A DNA stretch of 64,000 nt from Sacculina carcini. Lineage: Eukaryota; Arthropoda; Thecostraca; Sacculinidae. The notes under the pieces are model-generated. The model was not told the DNA's origin, did not search any database, and was given only the letters and a program-made list of their open reading frames with translations. This document shows positions 21,685 to 33,881 of the stretch, in pieces. The position numbers and the translations under genes are program-made. How positions within the stretch are numbered: position 1 is the stretch's first letter; each line of letters opens with the position of its first letter. The stretch lies in contig OU696579.1 in assembly GCA_916048095.2 (NCBI GenBank), forward strand, positions 4,999,998 through 5,063,997. The letters run 5' to 3'.

Positions 21685-22074
21685 CCTTAATCATCTTGAT
21701 TGATTTGACTTTTAAGCATTGCCCTTCTGTTCTCATTTGCAAATAGTGCTTTGCTTCGTGCATGGGTCGTTTAATTTTCCAAGTCTAAAGGATTGATGAT
21801 GACTTAGACAGGAATTTTACGCTGGCCGTTTTCGACATACTGACATACTCTGCTCGAGGCAAAAACGTCATCTCAACCATGTCCAAATGGATTATACTGT
21901 CGTGACAGTCGGCCGTTTCTCAATAAACACTCATAATGTGAAACAGCACATATTACTTTTTCCAGTTGACATTCAATCCTCGTTCAATGCATGTTATGAT
22001 GTGCCCGCTGAAATATCCTAAAGTTGTTTGTCATTGATCTCAGTGAGCGTACAAACACTGCAAAGCCCCTGATC
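21685..22074. other. unassigned sequence between hAT and Gypsy-2
   Basis: About 390 bp of AT-rich unique sequence. I see no ORF with recognisable domains, no terminal repeats and no microsatellite. It may be old intergenic DNA, the insertion target of Gypsy-2. Confidence 0.4.
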
Positions 22075-22079
22075 TATAC

Positions 22080-22363
22080 TATACTGTTTCTACACTTGTG
22101 GCGCAAGTGTCGTATATGACTGTGGGGCTGGTTGGTGTTGTTTATATGTATTAATGATAACTTTCCAAATAAGTTATATGGTAGGATTTAATTATATTGA
22201 GTGTTTGTATTTGCTAATCAACCTTGTTAATGTACATTACTAACCACTATCATTTGGGTTATGTTTCAGGCATTGAATGTTGGTGTCTTATTGCTATGAA
22301 ATAGAGTGGCACGTTTCACGGTTGTTTTCATTGTAACGGCGATGACGGAAAAGGAATAGTAAA
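22080..22363 (+). repeat. Gypsy-2 5' LTR
   Basis: About 284 bp beginning TATACTGTTTCTACACTTG and ending AGGAATAGTAAA, with short inverted ends TACT/AGTA. The same sequence is rebuilt by joining 26611-26772 to 30917-31039. Confidence 0.85.
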
Positions 22364-22393
22364 ACTGGCGACGAGGTAAAAAAAAATATCCAA

Positions 22394-25300
22394 ATGGCTC
22401 AAGGTATCCCAAATATACCACCGCTGGAGTTCGACGAGAACAACCAAACCAGCGCGTGGAGAGAGTGGGTTGAACATCTTGAAGACGCATTCACGGCGTT
22501 TGAGATCACAAGTGACAGCAGGCGACGAGCCTTACTGCGATTTTACGGAGGTACGAAACTCAAAGACATTCTGAAAACACTACAACTTGAGGTGCCAACG
22601 AACCAAACCGAACCTATGTACAAAACTATCAAGGTAGCGCTGGATGAATATTTTCAAGAGCGTACAAGTGAAGTATTCGAGCGACACAAATTCCGTAACC
22701 TTACACAAGAAATGGGCGAAAACACCAACACGTTCGTGACAAGGTTGCGAACACAGGGAGCTAAATGCAATTTTGGTCAATATAATCTGGACATGGCGAT
22801 AATTGACCAATTAGTGGAGACATGCACCTCGAACACGCTAAGGCGCTCATACCTCAAAGAACCTGATTTGACAGTACAGACTGCACTACGATTGTCCTAT
22901 ACACACGAGGCAACAGAATCGCAGGCACAACAAATAGAGTGTACAGAGCAAGACACCAGCATTCATAAAGTGCCTAGATATAGGCAACGCCCGAAATCTG
23001 AATAGGAAAAAGACAGAAAGAAGCATGAGGGTGGGGACAAACCAACTGATTTGTCACGATGCTTCGGATGCAATGGTACAGGACACCGGCACGGTCAACG
23101 AGATTGTCCGGCGTTTGGAAAGAAGTGTCATCATTGTGGCATACGAAACCATTTTGCCACAGCATGCCGTAAGAAGTTACAACAGGCTAAACAAATACAA
23201 GCAATAGATGACACATCGTCTGGCAAGGAGAACAACGGCGTTCGACGCCTCTCAGCGACGCGTAGCAGATACACGGACGACGAGTCCAACGTCTTTCGCA
23301 TAAATACCAAAAGTTCGGGCACGAAGCGCATTCTAGTGGACAACGTGGCGGTCCGTATGCTGATCGATTCGGGAGCTAGCGTTAACTTGTTGGATGGCAG
23401 AACGTTTGAGCATCTGGCGGATGCAAAACCAACGGTCGTCCTTAGCCGCTCAAAAGTTGTACCCAGATCGTACGGCGACACACCGATTCCGCTTCGAGGA
23501 GAATTTTTTGCCACACTCACATATGGGTCCAGACGAATTATACAGAAAATGTTGGTAACCAAGGCACATGACAGTGGGAATATATTGGGACGACAAGCGT
23601 GTTTGGAACTGGGTTTACTGTCTATGCCTCGAATCGACAGTGTGAAAGCCGAGGAAATCCCAGAATCAACAAGAAGTATTTTGAACAGACATCTACCTGC
23701 ACTCGAAGGCATCGGGCGGATGAGGAATTTCCAATTGAAACTCGACATAGATGAGAAAGTCAAACCGGTAGCGATACCACCGCGGCGAGTGCCATTCCAC
23801 CTAAGAGGGGCCGTGGAAGAAAAAAATCAAGACATGCTGAAAAACGACATCATCGAAAAGGTAGAGGGACCCACACCATGGGTTTCACCATTGGTCACCG
23901 CGCCCAAACCTAACGGTGACATCAGAATCTGTGCAGATTTGCGAATGGCGAACAAAGCCGTAAAGCGCTCTCGCTACCCGATTCCTACAGTAGAGCAAAT
24001 CCTCAGCGAGGTCAGTTGAGCCAAGGTGTTCTCAAAAATTTATTTGAATTCCTACTATCACCAGATAGAACTGTCACCGGAGTCCAGAGGAATCACCACT
24101 TTTTCGTGCGATTCAGGTATCTATAGATACAAAGTCTTGGTAATGGGCATAACTTCGGCAGCAGAAGAGGGACAGCGCTTACTCCAACAAATACTGCAAA
24201 AATGTCCGAACTGTCGCAACGGAGCAGATGACATTCTGATTTGGGGGAAAAACACACAGGAACACGACAGAGCTCTTGAATCCGTTCTCCGTACCTTACG
24301 GGAAAATAATCTGTCCATCTCTCAGGATAAGAGCATCTTTCACGTGGAAGAAGTCATATTTCATGGCTTTTCAGTTTCTAGCAGCGGCGTCAAGCCGACA
24401 ATGTCCAAAATCGTAGCAATCCAAGGGTTCGAACGACCGAAAACACCGCAAGACGTCAGGAGCTTCATGGGGCTCATAAACTACCTGACCAGATTCATTC
24501 CGCGACTGGCAACTAAGAGCGAGCCACTGAGACTACTAACCAGACAGAACACCGCGTGGAGATGGACAGAGAAGGAAGAAAAATGTTTTCACGAACTGAA
24601 AGAGGCGGTAAAGAAAGAGGCACACCTTATTCATTTTGACCGGAAACGTCGGACATCACTCATTGTGGATGCGATCCCAGTTGGCTTAGGGGCGGTACTC
24701 TGCCAGAACCATCATGGCGATCTAAGGCCAGTGAGCTACGCGTCCAGGACGTTAACCGACGTTGAACGAAGATATTGCCAACTTGAAAAAGAGGCACTGG
24801 CGATTGTGTGGGCTTGTGAGCGATTTCATTTGTACCTATACGGAGCAGAATTCGAAATTCGAACCGATCACCAAGCGCTCACATCAATCTTCAAACCAAC
24901 AGGTAATCCTTCAGCACGCATATTGCGGTGGATATTACGTATGCAGCAGTATGACTTCACCATTCGTCACATCAACGGGCGAGACAACCCTGCCGACGTG
25001 TTATCAAGACAGCCTGTACAATATCACGACAAAATCTCAGCAGAAGAAGAAATAGCTGAGGGGTTCGTCAACTACGTCGTCGCACACAGCGTACCGGTGG
25101 CGCTTACTCTGTCTGAACTGGTCGAAGAGTCACAGAAGGATAGCACATTACAGGCAGTGGAGAGAGCCATACAACACGGTGATTGGGAAGACGAACGAAT
25201 TCAAGCATTCAAAAAAAATCGCGATGAACTCACATCTAAAAGGGGACTGATCATTCGCGGATCCAAGATCGTCATCCCATCGTCGCTTCGCAGGCGCACA

Positions 25301-26575
25301 CTTCAACTTGCCCACGAAGCTCATATGGGAATAGTTAAAACCAAGGCACTATTGCGGACAAAAGTATGGTGGCCTAAGCTGGACCAAGATGTGGAAAAAT
25401 TGGTAAGTGCGTGCATACCGTGTGCAAGCTTGGATCAGCGAAAACGTACGAACCCATTGAATACGTCGATGATGAGCGGGGCGTGGGAGGTTATCCACGT
25501 AGATATTTGCGGGCCATTTCCCAGTGGAGACTATGTAGTTGGCATCGTAGACGCGGGTTCCAGGTGGCCTGAGGCATCAGTCGTGAGAGCCACCGACACT
25601 CACACGGTTACGGCGGTGATTGAAAACTGCATCTACACTCACGGAGTGCCAGAGGTGATTGTATCAGACAACGGACCACAGTTCCGGGGCAAGGAGTTCG
25701 CGCTATTTTGCAAAGAATGGGGTATACGGCACAGAAAGGTTTCACCGTATCATCCACAGAGTAATGGCGAAGTGGAAAGGTTTTTCTCTTCGTTACTCAA
25801 AAACGTTCGTGCATCCAATACAGAGACGAGAAACTGGAAACGATTGTTGGGAATGTTTCTTTTGCAGTACCGAAATACGCCACATTGCACCACGGGAGGA
25901 ACACCCGCACAACTACTGATGGGTAGAAGTTTGAAAATGAAATGGCCTCAACTCCAATCGAACACGGAAGGGTGGAGGTGGAGAAAAGCGCGTAAGACAG
26001 ACCGGGAGGAAAAATAAAAACTGAAGGCGCGCACAGACAGGAAGAATAGAGCCAGGTCGAGCGATATCGCGAAAAACGACAGAGTCCTGCTTCGCCAGAC
26101 AAGAACGAACAAACTCTCGCCCCGATATGACCCACGACCATGGACGGTCACCGAAAGAAAGGGAAGTACCGTCATAATTCAAAGAGAAAATCAGCAGAAA
26201 CTGCGTGAAACATCACAACTGAAAAAAGTTCCAGACAGCCGGTGGGAGGAAGGCGGCACGTTTACAAGCGACGGGCTCGGTCCAATTATCGGTACACAAG
26301 AAGATCGAACCGGAACGACGGACGAGGCAACACACATACACATGGAAAGTTCAAGAGGCGTCAACGGGTTCGAGCAACAAAAACAAACAAGGCGGAACAG
26401 ATCAGATCGCGACGGAGGCAACATAACGGATATTGGTAATGAGGCGGTGACATTATCGGACTCGTCAGAAGCGATTGGTTTCCCCAACAGACGACGGAGA
26501 ACCATAAGAAGGCCACAGAGATTCTGCGATGGCGCTACTGAGGCAGATATTGAAGACGCTTTTCTATCATCCTGA
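22394..26575 (+). pseudogene. Gypsy-2 gag-pol region, fossil
   Basis: In order: a gag-like protein (about 22.4-23.0 kb), two CCHC knuckles (about 23.05-23.17 kb; CFGCNGTGHRHGQRDC and CHHCGIRNHFATAC), aspartic protease (LIDSGASVNLLDG near 23.36 kb), reverse transcriptase (about 23.7-24.5 kb), RNase H (about 24.6-25.0 kb), an H2C2-type zinc-binding region and integrase core (about 25.2-25.95 kb; VIVSDNGPQFRG), and a basic tail. The coding capacity is interrupted by roughly three breaks, so this copy is not functional as it stands. It is a different lineage from Gypsy-1 and much less GC-rich. Confidence 0.88.
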
Positions 26576-26610
26576 ATTCCACCGACAGAAGCAAAATGAA
26601 GAGGGAGGAT

Positions 26611-26772
26611 ATATACTGTTTCTACACTTGTGGCGCAAGTGTCGTTTATGACTGTGGGGCTGGTTGGTGTTGTTTATATGTATTAATGATAAGTTTCCAA
26701 ATAAGTTATATGGTAGGATTTAATTATATTGAGTGTTTGTATTTGATAATCAACCTTGCTAATGTACATTAC
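26611..26772 (+). repeat. Gypsy-2 3' LTR, left piece
   Basis: This is the first 162 bp of the 3' LTR, ending at the LINE B insertion in ATTAC (26768-26772), which is duplicated at 30912-30916. Confidence 0.9.
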
Positions 26773-27197
26773 AACAAGCAAGCGTGTATTTGATATAGCG
26801 CACTAATCAACAAAGGCGCGATAGACATGAAATATAGATATACAAGATAATAATTACATCAAAACGGGAGCTCAGAAAGAAGAAAACAAGAGCTAGCAAG
26901 GACAAAAATATAACAGGGAAGATAAACACCGAATTATTTTGTGCTGAAAAAAAAACAAAAAAAAACAAAACAACAACAACAACAACAACAACTACAAAGA
27001 CATGAACAGACAAATATGAACACTGGCGCACGTCACATACAAGCACGATTAGCACAAACATAAGATCAGGGGCTGTGAGCGGAATAAAAAACACAGCAGG
27101 AAAACCAAAACACAAAGTGCAGTATTGTTAGTAAGAGTATATACATGGCGATAATATGGAGATACGAAAATATGGAGATATATATACAAAGGTAGTG

Positions 27198-30139
27198 TCA
27201 GTGCAATCTATAAGGAGGTGTAAGCGGCGACGGAAGAGAAAGCAGGTACTTATGTAGCGCAGAGGAAAAGGAAGAATATGATTTATGACTAAGGATATGA
27301 GGAGGAAGATAGTTGTATAATTGGGGGGCAGAAAAATAGAAAGACTTCGCGGACCAATTTGATAAGTGGTCGGCGGGAGGGCAAACAAGAGGTGCGGGAC
27401 GGCGGCTGAAAGGACGATCAGAGAAGGTAAGAAGTGAGAGCAAGTACGAGGGAGGAGAAGATGAGTGGAGGAGTTTATATACAATACAACACAGCTTATA
27501 TTGTATCCTTGAAAGAGCTGGCAGCCAGCCGAGTTCTCGGATATGAGCGGAGGTGGGTGTCTTAGGAGGAAGGCGAAGAACGAAGCGACAAGAAAGATTG
27601 ATGATTGATTGAAGAGAGCGAATGGACTTCTTAGGAAGATGAAAGAATAAGGAATTACAATAGTCGAGACGAGAAAAAATAAACGAGTTCACTAAGGAGG
27701 AGAGCAGACGCAATATCAATATGAGAGCGGATCGGGTAGAATTGGCGCAAGGTGAAACGACAGAGGCGGGTAATTTTTGAAAGATGCTGAGAGAATGTTA
27801 GAGAGGGATCAAGAACAACACCCAGATTACGAATATGAGATGAAAGAGGCAAGTTGACAGAGCAAGGAGCAATACTGGGAGGGTGAAATAAGAAATATTC
27901 AGTTTTTTTCAGGATTCAAAAGGAGATTTCTTGAGGACGCCCAGGCAGCGATGTGTGATAGAAGTGGAGAAATTAGACCAATTTTTGAGGAGGAAAAGGG
28001 GAAGTAAATCTGTATATCGTCTGCATATATATGAAACGATATGGGGTAAGACCGGAGTATGGGGCAGAGGGATGAAATATACAGATTAAACAGAAGAGGG
28101 CCGAGAAGAGAACCTTGAGGGACACCGGAATCCAATGGAAGAGGAGAGGAAAACTCGGAGTTGCAGCGAACTGTATATGAACGATTTGTAAGATAGGAAG
28201 TTAGAAGAGATAGAGCTGAAGAAGATACACCAATATGGGCAAGATCTTTACAAAGAATCGAGTGATCAACGAGATCAAAGGCGGAAGAGAAATCTAGAGA
28301 GATGAATATTACGGAGTTGCCTGAGGAAAAGGAAGCGAAGATGTCGTTCAATAAAGATAGAAGGAGAGTCTCAGTTGAGTGATTAGAGACGAAACCGGAT
28401 TGACGGGGGTCTAAAAGTATGTAGAGCTAAAAGTATGTATGACGGGGGCAGAAAGTATGCAAGGGCGGAGTTGAGGAAGGATGGCAGCCTCCAGAAGCTT
28501 AGAAGGTAGTGGAAGCAAGGAAATAGGCCTATAACTACATGGAGTACTTGTATCCAGGCAAGGCTTTTTAAGAATAGGAGAAATAACAGCGTGTTTAGAG
28601 GCCAGGAAAGTACCGTGGAGGAAAGAAGTGTTCACCAGATGAGCAAGAAATGGGGAAAAGAGTATGATGGAGTCGGAAAGAGTCCGGAAGTTAAATGGAT
28701 CAGATGGACACCTGGAGGATTGAAGTTTTTTCAGAAATTTGGCAGTCATGGCTGGAGAAATTGGAGAGAAAGAAGATAAAGAGGTGTTTGAAGAAGGAAA
28801 AGATAGTGGAAGGGAGGACGGAGGTAATTTGGATTTGGCCGTGGCAATCTTGTCTCGAAAGAAGGATGAAAAACAGGAAGCAGATATTGAGCAAGGGCTA
28901 GAGTTCGATGAGCCAGTGATAGATTTCAGGGTCGACCATCTGGAGCGGGAAGAATAAGTACACGAAGAAAGCTTAGAACGATAAAAAAGAGACTTTGCGG
29001 CATCAAGGGCTGATAGGAAAGATTTACGAGCCTGACAAAACATAGACCAGTTAGCGTCGGTCCGGAAACGTCGCCAGGAACGCTCATGAGCTCGAGAATT
29101 GGCACGAAGGCGGCGCAGTTCGGGAGTCAACCACGGCTGGGGTGAAGATGAAGGGCTGGTGGTACAACGACGCAATGGCAATAATGTGTCATTAAATATG
29201 GATAGTGAATTGTCGAAGAAGGGTAGCAGCGATGAAGGGGACAGGAAGTGATAGTTGTTGGGAGCAAGAGAAATTGACACGAGATAACTGAAAATGGATG
29301 AGTCAAAGTTTTTGTAATCACGTGTGAAAAGAGTTCTCGGTGAAGGATTTGTTTCCTGGCGTTTAAGAAACAATTTAAATGATATCAGACTGTGGTCGGA
29401 AATCGTGGGATCGGGAGGATAAGTAGGCAAACCAGGAGGAATAAATTTAGCAGAAGCTTCGGTGCAGATGATTAGATCGAGGGAATGACCGGATAGATGT
29501 GTGCTACCTGAGTTCAGGACTGAAAGATCCCAGGAATTTAGCAGGGAAAGAAAGTTTTGAGTAGGTGTATGAAGTGAAGAAGAATCTGCCCAGAAATTGA
29601 AATCGCCAAGAAGAATGAAATTGTCGGAAAAATTTTTCAAATATAATAGAGATGAGAGTGTCAAAATCTGAAATGAATTGTGAAGAAGAACCTGGATTGT
29701 TGTGGCGATATATAAGGATTATGCCGAGCCTACGTGATGCAGGTAGTGAAAGGTAAAGTGCAATATATTCCAAAGATAGAGAGGTAAATGATATATCAGG
29801 CAGTTGATTAAGGTTAAGGAAAGAACTGAAGATAACGCCGACGCCACCCCCGGATTGTTTGAAAGAATTCAAAGGGGAGCGACAGACATGAAGGAACTTA
29901 AAAGAAGCTGGAAGATTGGCTGAAAAGGTAGGCAGATCAGTTTGAAGAAGCCAGGTTTCTGTTAGTAAGAGAAGCGAAAGACCTAGGTGTGATAAAAGAT
30001 CGGAAATAAATGATGTTTTGTTATGGGCCGATCGGATATTAAGGAGACCAACGGAGATTAAGTGAGAGGTGGTTTGTGGGGGAATGTGACGAGGAGAACA
30101 CAAAAGTGTAGGAGGTGGGGTTGGATCAGTGGGCGGCAA
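27198..30139 (-). pseudogene. LINE B ORF2, broken
   Basis: All ORF2 parts are recognisable but lie in successive frames. Endonuclease: VGLLNIRSAHNKTSF, LLTETWL and LGDFNFWADSSS, then SDHSLISFKL. Reverse transcriptase: PCSYRPISLLPLPSKLLEAA, SLDFSSAFDLVDHSIL, GVPQGSLLGPLLFNLYI, FHIYADDIQIYF. C-terminal domain: SRLDYCNSLFFHLPKKS, LGWLPALSRIQYK. There are about four frame changes (around 29.5-29.6, 28.35-28.45, 27.85-27.9 and 27.65-27.72 kb). The catalytic YADD box itself is kept. Confidence 0.88.
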
Positions 30140-30157
30140 CGCAGGACAACCATCTAG

Positions 30158-30911
30158 TCATTGCTTGCTAGGTGAGGGATTAGTGGGGGAAAAAAGAGAA
30201 CGAGGGGAAATGGGGAGTGGAAGGGTAGATGTGGTGGTAGAAGTAGGGAGAGGAGTAGCGGATGGCGGAGAAAGAGGGGCGACAATGGTGCGTGTACGGA
30301 GAGATGCGCGGACCGCAATGAAAGAGGGGCAGTTGGGTGAAAAGGACGAGTGGCTGGAAGGGCGGCAGTGACGGACGCAGTTTACGCATTGTGCTCTGCC
30401 GCGAGCTTGGCACTCGGAAGAACGATGAGCTCCCGCGCAGTGGCCGCAAGCCACTTTGTTGTTGTCGTGACATCGGTCAGCGCGGTGGCCCAAACCAGCG
30501 CAGCGGTGACAACGGACCACCCAGAAGCGGTCATAGACGGCGCAGCAGCGGAGGCCGATGAACAGACGATCGACGACTGCTTTGATAGCACGACGAACAT
30601 CCGGTGAGACGGCGAGGACGGCGTGAGACAGGCCTGATTTAGCTCTATATATGAACAGCAGTTTGAGCTGGGATGCAGGGGCGTCAGAAACAATGGGGTT
30701 TTTCAGGCGTAGAGACGAAATGAGTGTGTCGGGGGCTATGCCTGCGGGAACATTGGCGAGGGTGATTTTCGGCGAGATTGTCGGAGTGGGCTTGTGGACA
30801 GTCAATTCAACATTGTCCAGCTTGTTCGCCAGCTTCGTTGCAGCGTCATTGACGGATGCTTCGGAGTGCCAAGTGAGCACGACTCCCCCCGACGACGTTT
30901 GACGTACCACT
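30158..30911 (-). pseudogene. LINE B ORF1, C-terminal part
   Basis: 250 codons matching the second half of LINE A ORF1: PKITLANVPAGIAPDTLI, LLFIYRAKSGLSHAVLAVSP, then the knuckles CHRCAGLGHRADRC, CGHCAGAHRSSEC and CVNCVRHC. The N-terminal PHD finger is lost by 5' truncation at the insertion border. The remaining frame is intact, unlike the following ORF2. Confidence 0.85.
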
Positions 30912-30916
30912 ATTAC

Positions 30917-31039
30917 TAACCACTATCATTTGGGTTATGTTTCAAGCATTGAATGTTGGTGTCTTATTGCTATGAAATAGAGTGGCACGTTTCACGGTTG
31001 TTTTCATTGTAACGGCGATGACGGAAAAGGAATAGTAAA
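30917..31039 (+). repeat. Gypsy-2 3' LTR, right piece
   Basis: This is the remaining 123 bp of the split LTR, from TAACCACTATCATTTGGG to the end. It matches the last part of the 5' LTR with one difference. Confidence 0.9.
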
Positions 31040-31123
31040 TATACCATTGAGTCCGCACAGTTAGGTCATCTCATATTCAAGCATACACACACAGACAGAC
31101 AGATCATTTCATTTATATTTATA

Positions 31124-32130
31124 TAAATACTAGCATTAAAACACGCCCGCTGTGCGGAGCGATTAATAAAATGAAATTCGTATTTAGTTTATACAAATAT
31201 GGCAAATTTAAAAGGAAAAAAGTTAAACTCATACATTTTTTATCAATTGGAGTCAAAATTAAGTAATTTTTATTTCAATTTTAACAAAATACTTCCCCTC
31301 AGCCATCCTCATATTCAAACCCGCCCGTCGTGCTGAATAATTCAGAACTCGAACACGATCCGTTCTGGATCTTGAAGTCAAATCCGGTAGTTTTGTATAT
31401 GAATTCATTCTACATGGTGAAATTGAACGTCCTATTGTCTATAGTTGCTGCCCGCGGGACATTTTCATTTCATAAACATCCATCGCTTCGTTTTGCATTG
31501 GGGCGTTTCCGTGCTAGCTCGCTGTGGTTTGTGCAGCGCAGTGTGTGCTGACTGGCCCACTGTCTTCATGGTTGTTTACTGTAGCTTTTGGAACTTGTGT
31601 GTGTGTGTGTGTGTGTGTGTGCATGTGTGTGTGCATGTGTGTGTGTGCATGTGTGTGTGTGTGTGTTTCGTGTATGCACACACACTACACAGCAGACAAT
31701 ATGCGTCATAACTTATTATTTCTTATAATGTTTTATCACACCTTGTCAGACTCACAGACTTACCTCGAAAGTGGGCTCACCAATAATGCTACTGAGAAAT
31801 CTCTCACAAGCTAGAATTTAAACTCGTCCGTCGTGCGGAACACTTCATAAAATAATATTCATATTCAATTTAGAAATTAAAAAGGAATACAAATAAAACA
31901 GAATATGTGAACCCATAAAAAGTCTAACCCATAAACCAATAGAAAAGTCTAAATGTGAATATCTTAATTTTTATTTTCACAAAATATTTTCCCTCAAATA
32001 GCCTCAAATAGACCCAAAGAGTTAAGTTAGACCCAAGAGACTCATAGTTAGCCCGTACGCAATAAAATCACACCAATAATGCTTGGAGCTAATGTTCACA
32101 CACAGGTAGAGTAAAAATTTACAAATTTCG
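31124..32130 (-). repeat. Helitron-like repeat R6
   Basis: The 3' end is CTAGCATTAAAACACGCCCG at 31129 (minus strand ...GCTAG followed by T). Cores CCCGCCCGTCGTGCTGAAT (31320) and CCGTCGTGCGGAACACTTCAT (31829) follow, then AATAAAATCACACCAATAATG near 32062 before a breakpoint at about 32100-32130. A (TG)n run interrupts it at about 31598-31672. No coding sequence. Confidence 0.7.
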
Positions 32131-32159
32131 ATTTTGCCATTGGTTAAGCTTTTGACTGT

Positions 32160-33155
32160 ATTTATTCATTTATACCTTTGAGCGCATCGAAGGCTGCAAA
32201 ATACTGTGCGTCAGATTGTGAAATAGATGACACAACATCTGCCGGACTGTCGCTCATGTAAGGCTCCCTGACGACATACCGATTTAGGCGCGTCAGATCG
32301 ATGCAAAGACGAATTTTGTCGCAATGTTTTTTGGTGTCACGACTATTGGGGTACACCAGTCCGACATTTCAGTCGTTGGAGTGATTACGCCGCTCCGTAC
32401 GACAGTGTCAAGCTCATCTTTGAGCTTGTCTCTTAGAGCGAACGGTATCCTTCTGGGTGATGTAACGCAGAAAGGCTTGGCGTCTTCATGAAGAGCAATT
32501 TTGAATTTTTCACCTGGAAGTGGTCTGATGATTCCGTCAAAAACTTGAGGAAAACGCTGCATTATGTCATCGGTATTTTTTTTCAGCACTTTGGCATCAA
32601 CATCGCTTGCTGGATGTGAGACCATCGCCTTTGAAGGTTCGCTAGCGACGGGATGTGCCTTTACAGTACCACTAGCGTCGATCCCGCACACTGTTTGTCT
32701 TGGGTACTGTTCATGGAAGAAATGAAGAGCACGCGAGGTGCGCCATGATAGAATGAGTCCTTGAACTACAGGCAGCACATGAAAGACTTCTCGTGCGTTG
32801 TGTTGCCCGCAAGAGACGTTTCCTAAGAATGTTCCCAGAGTCTCAACTACTGATTGATCGGCCAATTTCGCACGATTATGAGCCTCAGCTGCAGTCAAAT
32901 CAGCTGATGTCATGCTCAGTCGATGCAGTATATCGAGTAAAGCTACTGAAATATCAGCTCTGGAATCCGGGAGTGTCGATACTTTGATGGTCTTGTCGGT
33001 TTGCAACGTCACTGTCACCCGTGGTGCATGTTCAGTCGTCGTGCTGGCTATGATGCTCGTAACTTGCATCTGTGAGACGCTTTGCGATTGTGTCCTTGAA
33101 CGCCGGCGACACACTTCTGAAAATGTTCTTTTTTCTTGCAAAATTTGCATGGGCC
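32160..33155 (-). pseudogene. Ty3/Gypsy pol fossil (protease to start of RT)
   Basis: Minus-strand frames encode a protease-like segment (VSTLPDSRADISVALLDIL), the linker typical ahead of Gypsy RT (LPGEKFKIALHEDAKPFC, RRIPFALRDKLKDELD, MSDWCTPIVVTPK) and the first RT block (LCIDLTRLNRYVVREPYM). LTRs, RNase H and integrase are absent. It is a broken internal fragment of a Gypsy lineage different from both other elements, and abuts the Penelope-like fragment at about 33,160. Confidence 0.8.
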
Positions 33156-33159
33156 TGTC

Positions 33160-33640
33160 GAGCGGGACACTGCCACCTCAACAACGGTGCTATCAAGAGG
33201 CATTTCAATTCGGCACATGACAGAAAAATCACACGTCAAGACATCGTCGAAGGAACACTGGTTTTGGCCCGCGAAAACGACGCACGGCGATTGCGCATAT
33301 TAGAGGCGGTATATATCACCCAACTGAAGCCGACGCTGATAATACAGCTCGAAGAAAACGGTATTCTGCCAACTCACCGAACCCCCCCGTTGGCGCGAAG
33401 CTCGACGCGCCCCTGCGATAGCCAGCCAACACCACTTTCAAACCTACCAGACAATGACACCTAGGAGTGACACCTGGTTAATGACATAAATAGCCTGTGA
33501 ATTATTGTTTGAATGTTGTAGTGATTGTATGATGGTATTTGCGTTGTTATTGTGTTTTCATGTGATTTGTGTCTGATGATGGAGTCTTGGAACTCCGAAA
33601 CGTTAAGTAATATAGGGAACTTGTTGAGTTGTCTGAATAG
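33160..33640 (+). mobile_element. Penelope-like element, 3' end with GIY-YIG remnant
   Basis: The frame to 33,464 encodes NNGAIKRHFNSAHDRKITR followed by LARENDARRLRILEAVYITQ and LKPTL, the C-terminal part of the GIY-YIG endonuclease of Penelope-like elements (RxxLEAxxI motif). After the stop comes a short untranslated region with the phrase TCTGATGATGGAGTCTTGG...CTCCGAAACGTT that typifies Penelope 3' regions. The RT and the start of the endonuclease are missing, so it is a 5'-truncated copy. Confidence 0.75.
33573..33601 (+). ncRNA. hammerhead ribozyme-like core
   Basis: CTGATGA (33573-33579), a 5-bp hairpin GGAGT/ACTCC (33581-33585 with 33592-33596) and GAAAC (33597-33601) reproduce the invariant hammerhead core with stem II between its two halves. 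Penelope-like elements are known to carry such ribozymes in their terminal repeats. I could not place the cleavage-site strand (stem III, then NUH, then stem I), so self-cleavage by this copy alone is unproven. Confidence 0.6.
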
Positions 33641-33767
33641 AAGCGATCAGAAATTGGCTAGAGACATGGAATCGACCAAAAAGAAAATGGCTAAATGTGA
33701 AATAGCAATCCAGTTTAATCTCGTTTGCAAACGCGAAAATTTACTGCCTGGCTAAACCAACATCATA

Positions 33768-33788
33768 TCTATATATATGAAAGAGATC

Positions 33789-33881
<93 letters not shown>

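Larger units (their letters stand above)
26773..30911 (-). mobile_element. LINE copy B, 5'-truncated, inside the Gypsy-2 LTR
   Basis: This minus-strand relative of LINE A is flanked by ATTAC on both sides (26768-26772, 30912-30916), the LINE target duplication. The 3' end has the family signature (CGCGCC...GTGCGCTATATCAAATAC) with a short TTGC/TTGT tail at 26773. The 5' end is truncated within ORF1, so the PHD finger is missing. ORF1 remains open for 250 codons while ORF2 is interrupted several times. Confidence 0.92.
22080..31039 (+). mobile_element. Gypsy-2: Ty3/Gypsy element, broken, 3' LTR split by LINE B
   Basis: The 5' LTR (about 22080-22363) matches a 3' LTR found in two pieces, 26611-26772 and 30917-31039, with LINE copy B between them. 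TATAC at 22075-22079 and 31040-31044 is a plausible 5-bp target duplication, though exact LTR edges are uncertain by a few bases because TATAC also begins the repeat. The primer-binding site starts TGGCGACGAGG at 22366, and a purine tract (GAAGAGGGAGGA) precedes the 3' LTR. The two LTRs differ at about five of 284 positions, older than Gypsy-1 but still fairly young. Confidence 0.9.

Noticed and set aside
31445-31814. ORFs of repeated Cys-Val (also at 33725-34007, 14912-15371, 41037-41683)
   Set aside because: They are translations of TG, TA or ATCT microsatellites.
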